DNA of 64,000 bases from Candidatus Pacearchaeota archaeon (GTDB taxonomy: Archaea; Nanoarchaeota; Nanoarchaeia; Pacearchaeales; GW2011-AR1). The DNA lies in contig JALOBN010000001.1 of the NCBI GenBank assembly GCA_023228245.1, forward strand, positions 382,886 through 446,885, in the 5' to 3' direction. Within the stretch, counting starts at the first letter, position 1. Each line of letters starts with the position of its first letter. Positions 58,307 through 64,000 of this stretch are shown in pieces. Below the pieces are notes generated by a model that was given only the letters and a program-made list of their open reading frames with translations, did no database searches and was not told the origin of the DNA. The position numbers and the translations under genes were made by a program.

Positions 58307-59159
58307 GTCCAATCTTCCTTTCCTCAGTGGAGAACGAAGACTTGAATACCTTGCCGGTTTCCAGATCAAGATATGCTGACATGCTTTCTGGTTCGTACAA
58401 GCTGACAGCAAAGCGCCCATGATCTTTTACCAGGTATGGATGGAAGTTCGCACCAAACCCGATGTCTCTTGGGGATCCGTCAATCTTAGATGTGAGGTAT
58501 TCCCAATCAGAAAACTCCTCTGTTGCCCTGCCTTGAGCTGATAACGGCAGCAAGATGAAGTACTTTACCTTGCCAGAGAACTCATTGTAGATTTCGGAGA
58601 ACCGATCTATAGACTCTCGGTTACCAATTATCATATGAAGATTGGTATGAATACCATTCTCCAAGTAGAGATTGGTAGCATCTCTCCATTGCCGCTCAAG
58701 GTGTTGATGAGTTGAGACAGCAACACCTCCGCACAGCTCTTTCGTGGTGGCTAGGATGGTCAGTGCCTTGCCAGCATCGTCAACCCACATGCCGTTGGTG
58801 GTGTAGTTTGGGACCACTCCCAAATCCACGCTGGCCCGCATCAGGTCTGCGAACTCTGGGTGGCTGGTGGGCTCCCCGCCTCCAAAGGCGATTTGGAATG
58901 GCATCTGGTTGCGGGAGAACCCATCGAAGAACGCCCGAAACCTCGTAACCAAACCGGATGTGTGCTTGGCGCTGGGCACGCTGCTTTGGTAGCAGTATGG
59001 ACAGTTCCCTTTGCAATACGAAGTGACCTTGACGTCGTAGAACTCCGGATATGCCAGCTCGGTAATTGGTTTGGTAGGATCGATCGCTATACGTACTGTC
59101 TTCCCATTGAAGTGCAGCGCTCGGTAATTATGTTCCGGGAATGTTCTGGTTTGAAGCAT
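58296..59159 (-). CDS. Radical SAM protein
   Basis: 287 residues from ATG 59159, starting past the upstream gene (an earlier TTG at 59213 would overlap it). KVTSYCKGNCPYCYQS is the CxxxCxxC iron-sulphur site; then FGGGEPTSHPEF and TTNGMW are the SAM/substrate glycine and strand motifs. Substrate unknown; no SPASM domain is evident. Overlaps the zinc-ribbon gene by 11 bases, which may be its partner. Confidence 0.8.
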   Translation of the reverse strand: MLQTRTFPEHNYRALHFNGKTVRIAIDPTKPITELAYPEFYDVKVTSYCKGNCPYCYQSSVPSAKHTSGLVTRFRAFFDGFSRNQMPFQIAFGGGEPTSHPEFADLMRASVDLGVVPNYTTNGMWVDDAGKALTILATTKELCGGVAVSTHQHLERQWRDATNLYLENGIHTNLHMIIGNRESIDRFSEIYNEFSGKVKYFILLPLSAQGRATEEFSDWEYLTSKIDGSPRDIGFGANFHPYLVKDHGRFAVSLYEPESMSAYLDLETGKVFKSSFSTEERKIGHAS

Positions 59160-59166
59160 AAAGCTA

Positions 59167-59712
59167 TCAATCAGCCCCAGTATCTGTGTGGGTGGAATAT
59201 AGGAAGTTGACAATCAGCTCCGCCAACTTCTCGAACTTTGGAGATTTGGCTACGATGTAAAGTTTGGTACTTGGGGTGTAACCCTCATCGCTTTCGTCTT
59301 GCTCTGCTTCCGTCATCCAATTTGGCTTCTCAGCGCGTCCTTGGATGATGTCCTCGATCAGTTTATCGATGTCGCTTACCTCCTCATCCTCATCCTCATC
59401 CTCATCCTCATCCTCATCCTCATTCTCATCTTCTTCATCTTCTTCCTCCCCATCATCCTCGTCTTCATCGAGGTCGTCATCATCATCTTCCGCTTCTGCT
59501 TGACGATCTTTCCACTCAGTGTAGGTGTAGGAGTCTTCGGCTAAGACAGTGAGTCGGAAGACATCGCTGCACTTCTTATCAACGCCGAGTGTTTTGAAGA
59601 TTTCGTCAATCATCTCCTCACAAGCCTGCGGGGATGCATCGCTATAGGTGAAGAGGGTTGTGGATGAGTTTGTTATAAGATCTGTAATTGAATGAAACTG
59701 TATTGTGATCAT
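59167..59712 (-). CDS. Acidic-repeat protein, paralogue A
   Basis: 181 residues. Starts like its neighbour (HSITDLITNSSTTLFTYSDA and CEEMIDEIF), then carries a ~45-residue run of Asp/Glu. The acidic stretch is encoded by a hexanucleotide repeat. C-terminal part (KLYIVAKSPKFEKLAEL) again matches the neighbour. Function unknown. Confidence 0.75.
   Translation of the reverse strand: MITIQFHSITDLITNSSTTLFTYSDASPQACEEMIDEIFKTLGVDKKCSDVFRLTVLAEDSYTYTEWKDRQAEAEDDDDDLDEDEDDGEEEDEEDENEDEDEDEDEDEDEEVSDIDKLIEDIIQGRAEKPNWMTEAEQDESDEGYTPSTKLYIVAKSPKFEKLAELIVNFLYSTHTDTGAD
59382..59423 (-). repeat. Seven tandem hexanucleotides encoding Asp-Glu
   Basis: Seven perfect copies of CCTCAT on the plus strand (ATGAGG on the minus). 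It inserts an acidic run between two conserved ends and will vary by slippage. Confidence 0.9.
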
Positions 59713-59735
59713 TTGAATTCCTCTCCTCTCACTTG

Positions 59736-60176
59736 CTAGTCATAGATTTCTTTGGTCTCAGTTGAATATAGGAACTTCTTAATGAGATTAGCTACAGCAA
59801 CGTACTTCTTGGATTTGGCTGAGATATGGAGTACGGTGCCTTGATGACGAGACTTTTCGGCATCAAACATCCACTTTGGTTTCTCAACCTTACCACTACG
59901 AACCTTATTAAGTAGTTCGCTAAGGTCCCCTTCAATGTCGTGACCTTGATCCTCTAACCAGTATTCGTAGTTCTCTTCATTCTCCATCATCAAAACGATA
60001 TGGAAGACGTCATCGCACTTCTTGTCGATTTCGAAGGCTTTGAATATGGCCTCGATCATTTCTCGACACGCAGCAGGAGAAGCATCGCTGTAGGTGTAGA
60101 TTGTAGTGGAAGAGTTGGTGATCAGATCTGTTTGAGAGTGAAGTGGGATGCTGACAGTTAAATCGCTGGTGTTCAT
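59736..60176 (-). CDS. Paralogue B of the acidic-repeat protein, 146 aa
   Basis: HSQTDLITNSSTTIYTYSDA and REMIEAIFKAFEIDKKCDDV match paralogue A; a short, less acidic middle replaces the repeat. C-terminus HISAKSKKYVAVANLIKKF. The pair arose by tandem duplication. No known function. Confidence 0.75.
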   Translation of the reverse strand: MNTSDLTVSIPLHSQTDLITNSSTTIYTYSDASPAACREMIEAIFKAFEIDKKCDDVFHIVLMMENEENYEYWLEDQGHDIEGDLSELLNKVRSGKVEKPKWMFDAEKSRHQGTVLHISAKSKKYVAVANLIKKFLYSTETKEIYD

Positions 60177-60207
60177 ATTATCTCCAATAGTACATCACAT
60201 AAATCAA

Positions 60208-61875
60208 TTAATCATCTTCATCTTCAGATTCATCTATCTCTTGAGCTTGCTCAGCTTGGAGTTCAGTGGCCAATTCATCCTCTGAAATCTTGCCGGAAGA
60301 CACTCCAATAGCTATAAGCTTTTTTATGAATCCTTTATTAGCTTCGTATGAATGGGCTTTATTAGGTGATGGTAATCTAGTTGCCATGTATAGAGCTTCG
60401 GAGATATTAATCTCTCCGGGATATTTCTTGAGGAATTTAGCGCACCCAGGGCCAATGCCATAAGTGTTTGGTCCAAACTCCACAACGTTCAAATACAGTT
60501 CAAGAATTTTCTCTTTGGAAAGTCCACTCTCAAGAGCTATGGTGAGAATGCCTTCTTGCAACTTGCGACCCAGAGACTTATTGCGGGTCAACCAGAGGTT
60601 TTTGGCGAGCTGCATCGTTATAGTGCTGCCGCCCCTAAAGAACTTTCCGAGGCGCATATTGTCCTTGAGAGAGTTCTCTAGAGCCTGAGGGATTATACCA
60701 CGATGGTGCCAAAATCCAGGGTCTTCCGTAATCGTTAGCGCTGTGGCCATGTTATCCACGAAATCCAACGGAATCCAGTCATTTGTTCCAGGCCCTGACG
60801 TTCTCTCGAACGGGGTACCATCTGGGTGATACGCGGTGTATTTGAAGGGCTCCCGCAGATCGGCGATGAACTGCGGCACCGGTCCATCGATACTGCAGTT
60901 GCTATTGATCTTCAGGGATATTGGGCTGAGTTGAAGATCAAACCCAAACGTTCCCTTGATACGCATCTGTGAAATTGGGCCAATCTTCAGCTCTTCTGGA
61001 ACAACATCAAGCCAGCTTTGGCAAGCATACTTACCAGACATCCTCTTCTTATCGATATCGGCAATAAAAGTAACCTTATCCCCAACAATTATCATAGCTT
61101 TACTTAATAAAGGATCTGCTACAGATATGTTTGTTATCGTGATATTTCTGATAGTCAAAGGGCGGCTGAACAATCTCTTGTGAGATGCCGCAAGAGATCC
61201 AATGCTCAGCGATACAAAATCATTCTGGCGTATTGCGTAGATGTTTGACGCAACAGTATCTTCGTACTTTATCTCCCCAACAGACACCTCTGTCTTTGTA
61301 GCTTTGAAGAGACTAGTAAAGGAAATTTCCTCAACCTTATGTCCTTTAACTTCGATCTTTGGAGATATTGTCCCATTAGACGCCATCACGCTATGAGATT
61401 TTCGATCAAAGCATGGATTGAAAACTACGGCGTCTGCTTTTGGATGAAAGAAAATTACCTTACCGGCACATACTGTATTCTGGTTTATCGTTGCACCAGA
61501 TATATCAGCCGAAATATCACCTTTGGAAAGATGGACATCAAGACCTTTAGCGGTAATGGCAAATCCATGAGTAGGATCTCCATCTGATTTTTTACCAGAA
61601 GATTTCTCTATTGTGACATTTAGCTTGCCACCATTGATGTCAACAGTCTTTCCGCGATAGCAAACCACAGCAGAGTTGATGACCCCATTGACTGTTGGTT
61701 TAGAAATTTGGACATTGCGGACCCGAGCACAGTCAATTCCAACGATGCTGATGAGTCCTACGTGGATGTCTGGTGCGTACTTTCGATTGACGTAGGCGGA
61801 CAGGCCCAGCGGGATTGTGAACCACACTGCAACGAGCCCAATGCCAGCAATCGCCCACCGCGATAGTCTCTTCAT
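60208..61875 (-). CDS. Monofunctional peptidoglycan glycosyltransferase (GT51, MtgA-like) with large N-terminal domain
   Basis: 555 residues. TM anchor near the N-terminus (WAIAGIGLVAVWFTIPLGL, ~7-25), then a ~330-residue beta-rich domain recalling AsmA-like parts. Then the GT51 core: ITEDPGFWHHRG (catalytic Glu ~384), RGGSTITMQLAKNLWLT (~414-430), KEKILELYLNVVEFGPN (~455-470). No transpeptidase domain follows. It would polymerise lipid II. The C-terminus is acidic. A chromosomal-type cell-wall enzyme in a phage is highly unusual. Confidence 0.88.
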   Translation of the reverse strand: MKRLSRWAIAGIGLVAVWFTIPLGLSAYVNRKYAPDIHVGLISIVGIDCARVRNVQISKPTVNGVINSAVVCYRGKTVDINGGKLNVTIEKSSGKKSDGDPTHGFAITAKGLDVHLSKGDISADISGATINQNTVCAGKVIFFHPKADAVVFNPCFDRKSHSVMASNGTISPKIEVKGHKVEEISFTSLFKATKTEVSVGEIKYEDTVASNIYAIRQNDFVSLSIGSLAASHKRLFSRPLTIRNITITNISVADPLLSKAMIIVGDKVTFIADIDKKRMSGKYACQSWLDVVPEELKIGPISQMRIKGTFGFDLQLSPISLKINSNCSIDGPVPQFIADLREPFKYTAYHPDGTPFERTSGPGTNDWIPLDFVDNMATALTITEDPGFWHHRGIIPQALENSLKDNMRLGKFFRGGSTITMQLAKNLWLTRNKSLGRKLQEGILTIALESGLSKEKILELYLNVVEFGPNTYGIGPGCAKFLKKYPGEINISEALYMATRLPSPNKAHSYEANKGFIKKLIAIGVSSGKISEDELATELQAEQAQEIDESEDEDD

Positions 61876-61939
61876 TGTGCGGTGCTTATACCAGAGATGC
61901 TATTGTGAAGTCAACGAACATGGTGAACCGAACGTTCGC

Positions 61940-63151
61940 TCAAACCATCAGTTCCCTGAGCACTTCTGGTGGTTGATTCAATACGAACTCACGAACCTTC
62001 TCTTGGGAGATTCTCTCGGCAATTACTTCGTTGACCACCTTCTTCTTTCTGGAAGACTTGGACTTAGCGGCGAAGTCAAGCAAGAACTGCACATCAACCT
62101 TACGTGCCGCAACTCTAAACACAGCAAGTGCATTGTCCGCAAAGAACTCCTTAGCTTTTGCAGGCCCTACACCTTCTACAACCTTGGCGCGCACCTGCGG
62201 ACTACTGTCCTTGGCCAACAGTAATCGGTCTTCTTCTTCCTTGAGAAGTTTCAAGACCTCTAGCTTTAGAGTAATGTTCTCTTTATCTTTCAGGTCTTTC
62301 AGCTTTTCGACCATGGCTACAAGTCTTTCATAGCCAATTGATCCGAGATACTTTCTGTTCCACTGGTTATGGAATATCGGGATCAGCTCCTCAACAGAGC
62401 GATAGACAAACTTCAAATCAGGACGCTTTGTTTCTACGTAATCTTGCGTCACATTTGTCTGTTGCTTCAGCCATTCAGCAGCTTCTGGCCCAGGGATCTT
62501 TCCGCTAACAACCATGCGCAGATAGTTCTTCGGTGGCCGATCAGAGATGATAACTTTTATAGCATCTCGAAGCCGGTCTTCTTCCGCTTCGGAGAATGAC
62601 CTGGCTAAGTTGTCCTGAGCATCGTACACGCTGAACCCAAGCAAGCCATTTCTCACAATAGCATATTTCGAAGAAGCCAGTGAATTCTGATCTTTCCTGA
62701 TTACTATGTAGAAGTCATTACCTTGAGAAACGTAATCTTCATAGTAGGGATGATCCTTCATGGTCGTACACCAGCGGGTGTTTGCTCCATAGAGAACCAT
62801 TGCCGGTTTGTCATCTATTCGGATAACCATCAAGTGATCATCTTCATAGATCTTATCAGAACCATCTTTGTCCTGAGCTTTGGCTTGCCGATTTGAAAGA
62901 CCAAAGCCCTTGACCAGATCTTCAAGATCCTTCAAGTCCTTGTATTTATGAATATCCTTAACGATGAACTTGTCAGGATTATCATCGAAGAACTTGAGTG
63001 TTTGGGAAATGTCTGGAGAGTTATGCCCGCTTGCCAGTTGGTTTGCGATCCATAAGAGGTACTTGTGTTTCTTACCACTTGGGTCTTCAACCTTCAGCGC
63101 AGCCTCGTAATGGTCTGGAAATGTTTCTTTGACCCTATCAATCCTGTTCAT
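61940..63151 (-). CDS. Large unknown protein with a WCTT segment, 403 aa
   Basis: Middle region YGANTRWCTTMKDHPYYEDY then FYIVIRKDQN matches a domain seen in large phage proteins (G-A-x-T-x-W-C-T-x). The C-terminal half is helical with repeats (SPQVRAKVVEGVGPAKAKEF). Starts ATG 63151. Possibly structural or virion-associated; not proven. Confidence 0.65.
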   Translation of the reverse strand: MNRIDRVKETFPDHYEAALKVEDPSGKKHKYLLWIANQLASGHNSPDISQTLKFFDDNPDKFIVKDIHKYKDLKDLEDLVKGFGLSNRQAKAQDKDGSDKIYEDDHLMVIRIDDKPAMVLYGANTRWCTTMKDHPYYEDYVSQGNDFYIVIRKDQNSLASSKYAIVRNGLLGFSVYDAQDNLARSFSEAEEDRLRDAIKVIISDRPPKNYLRMVVSGKIPGPEAAEWLKQQTNVTQDYVETKRPDLKFVYRSVEELIPIFHNQWNRKYLGSIGYERLVAMVEKLKDLKDKENITLKLEVLKLLKEEEDRLLLAKDSSPQVRAKVVEGVGPAKAKEFFADNALAVFRVAARKVDVQFLLDFAAKSKSSRKKKVVNEVIAERISQEKVREFVLNQPPEVLRELMV

Positions 63152-63347
63152 TTTTCAGACTTTCTGCAAAGGCCTTGGCATCATCGACACAACCGATGAT
63201 CTGTGGATTCTTACTTTCCCAATCAGAACCCTTCGGCGCTACGTCATTGGAAACATGAACGCCAGAGCAGACTTTATAAGTTCCGATTTTGCGCACTGCA
63301 GTAATAACACCCAGCGCGCCATCCTCGTTGATTATGCTGTATGTAGT
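63138..63347 (-). CDS. Conserved-looking 69-codon frame lacking a start codon
   Basis: Continues in frame straight after the TGA of the next gene up, reading TTYSIINEDGALGVITAV, to a stop at 63138. An ATG at 63351-63349 would give MTTYSII if one A were removed (ATGAACTAC versus ATGACTAC). So a single-base insertion at the start, or read-through, is the likely cause. Confidence 0.5.
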   Translation of the reverse strand, partial: TTYSIINEDGALGVITAVRKIGTYKVCSGVHVSNDVAPKGSDWESKNPQIIGCVDDAKAFAESLKNEQD

Positions 63348-63662
63348 TCATGAGTGCTTATCAGGTTCTTTTTCTGTCATAGTATATTGTTCAAGTTTCA
63401 CGTTGCCTGGATGAAAGGTGCCGTGGCCCTCAGCAGAGTTCCATCCGCGAGCAAGCCCTGCCCGAATGATCTTCTCGATGTCTGATGGGAATATGGAACC
63501 ATCACAAGTCTCATACTCATCAAATCGGTACGTCTCTTTTGTGATAACTTCAGTGGCTAATAGCATGCACTGAAGAGTTGATCCCGGCTTCTCCAAATCC
63601 TCTTGAATGGAAATGGTAACGCAAATCGGGGAACCGCCATATCTATTCTTCCCGCGTAACAT
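63348..63662 (-). CDS. Unknown protein, at least 104 aa
   Basis: The ATG at 63662 is internal to a longer open frame: in-frame upstream codons read DEVIYVSLTPITIDGRKFRW, good coding-like beta strands with no canonical start. C-terminal part LARGWNSAEGHGTFHPGN. Either a non-AUG start or a lost start. Confidence 0.6.
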   Translation of the reverse strand: MLRGKNRYGGSPICVTISIQEDLEKPGSTLQCMLLATEVITKETYRFDEYETCDGSIFPSDIEKIIRAGLARGWNSAEGHGTFHPGNVKLEQYTMTEKEPDKHS

Positions 63663-63712
63663 CCATCGGAACTTGCGGCCATCGATAGTAATTGGCGTAA
63701 GCGAGACATATA

Positions 63713-63916
63713 TTACTTCATCAATGCTTTTAGTAGTTCGGGCTTCTTGAGCTGAGAGATGTCACAAGCGAACTTCTCACCAAACCCAAAATCTTTCTTT
63801 GGTAATTGAATTAATGCTTTATGAGGCATCCATCCAATTTCTTCAAAATCAGTATTGATAGAGACCTTCACAACAATGTAGATATCCGCCCACCGCTGAG
63901 GCTCATATCTACAGAA
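63713..63916 (-). CDS. 67-codon frame with no start codon after an in-frame TAG
   Basis: YEPQRWADIYIVVKVSINTD then EEIGWMPHKALIQLP, clearly coding-like; ends KKPELLKALMK at 63713. Preceded in frame by TAG at 63917-63919. No ATG/GTG/TTG near the 5' end. Possibly the C-terminal remnant of a larger gene. Confidence 0.5.
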   Translation of the reverse strand, partial: FCRYEPQRWADIYIVVKVSINTDFEEIGWMPHKALIQLPKKDFGFGEKFACDISQLKKPELLKALMK

Positions 63917-64000
63917 CTAATCAGATTGCCAGTGTCTTATAATACCAGCTATAATCGCTATGTTGGTAATTATTGCAAGGAGAACAAAGAACGTTCTGAT
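63917..64000 (-). CDS. Membrane protein C-terminus, cut by the window edge
   Basis: 27 codons remain: a hydrophobic helix (TFFVLLAIITNIAIIAGII) then RHWQSD and TAG. Gene start lies beyond 64000. Confidence 0.5.
   Translation of the reverse strand: MRTFFVLLAIITNIAIIAGIIRHWQSD

Noticed and set aside
59299..59544. Isoleucine/leucine-rich plus-strand frame
   Set aside because: Antisense of the acidic repeat; apparent membrane protein is an artefact of the hexanucleotide repeat.
1..64000. CRISPR array
   Set aside because: No regularly spaced direct repeats were seen; the only tandem repeats are the 18-mer at 12115 and the hexamer at 59382.
1..64000. Canonical bacterial defence operon (restriction-modification, CBASS, retron)
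   Set aside because: No reverse transcriptase, cGAS/CD-NTase, restriction subunit or toxin-antitoxin pair was recognised; nucleases present are homing or DnaQ types.

Overview
The window looks like part of the genome of a very large ('jumbo' or 'huge') tailed bacteriophage. The evidence is dense packing with many 1-4 nt start/stop overlaps, two long blocks of opposite polarity, a DnaB-type helicase with a DnaC-type loader, a UvsW-like SF2 helicase, a compact sigma factor with T4-like TATAAATA late-promoter boxes, fibre-like structural proteins, a GroES-type co-chaperonin, thirteen tRNA genes and heavy loading with homing elements (three inteins, at least four free-standing homing endonucleases, several decayed ones). 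Base composition is moderately AT-rich. The host cannot be named; the peptidoglycan glycosyltransferase and sugar-modifying genes fit a Gram-negative bacterium, but that is inference.

Layout. 1-9.1 kb: a glycan locus (GT10 and GT11 fucosyltransferases, a GT2 enzyme, FkbM methyltransferase, DegT aminotransferase, NAD-dependent epimerase) invaded by two homing endonucleases. 9.1-12 kb: an FtsZ/tubulin-like GTPase carrying an intein. 12-18.3 kb: replication and transcription (UvsW-like helicase, helicase loader, DnaB-like helicase, zinc ribbon, late-type sigma factor). 18.3-24.3 kb: class II ribonucleotide reductase with an HNH intein, methionine aminopeptidase and small proteins, closed by a strong terminator. 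24.3-27.2 kb: two virion/fibre-like proteins and a GT2 glycosyltransferase. 27.2-35.1 kb: membrane HExxH protein, FAD oxidoreductase, EDxHD homing endonuclease, DnaQ-like exonuclease, DUF4326, HNH endonuclease, beta-grasp (ubiquitin-like) protein, GT-B glycosyltransferase, HAD hydrolase. 35.1-41.2 kb: GroES-like co-chaperonin, IMP dehydrogenase/GMP reductase with intein, CCA-adding enzyme, a second exonuclease. 41.2-48.9 kb: accessory proteins including two tRNA genes, a phosphomannomutase-like HAD enzyme, an ATP-grasp ligase, a degenerate NAD-synthetase-like protein, an IF-1 homologue and a macro domain.

The last part, 48.9-64 kb, is mostly on the minus strand. Eleven tRNA genes (three Ser, two Gly, three Thr, Ala, Met, Arg) are interspersed with small proteins and with HNH/HTH homing-endonuclease remnants. 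Then come an HD protein related to the C-terminal half of the CCA enzyme, a PQ-loop (SemiSWEET-like) membrane protein, a ppGpp-hydrolase-like HD protein, a radical SAM protein, a tandem pair of acidic paralogues and a monofunctional peptidoglycan glycosyltransferase.

Together the genes suggest a phage that takes over replication, nucleotide supply (B12-dependent RNR, GuaB/GuaC), translation (tRNAs, CCA addition, IF-1, methionine removal), stress signalling (alarmone hydrolysis, macro domain) and the cell or virion surface (fucosylation, peptidoglycan polymerisation). Several reading frames are interrupted by single-base indels or an in-frame stop (3.2 kb, 55.1 kb, 55.6 kb, 63.1-63.9 kb). They may be genuine decay or assembly errors, and read-level checking would decide.
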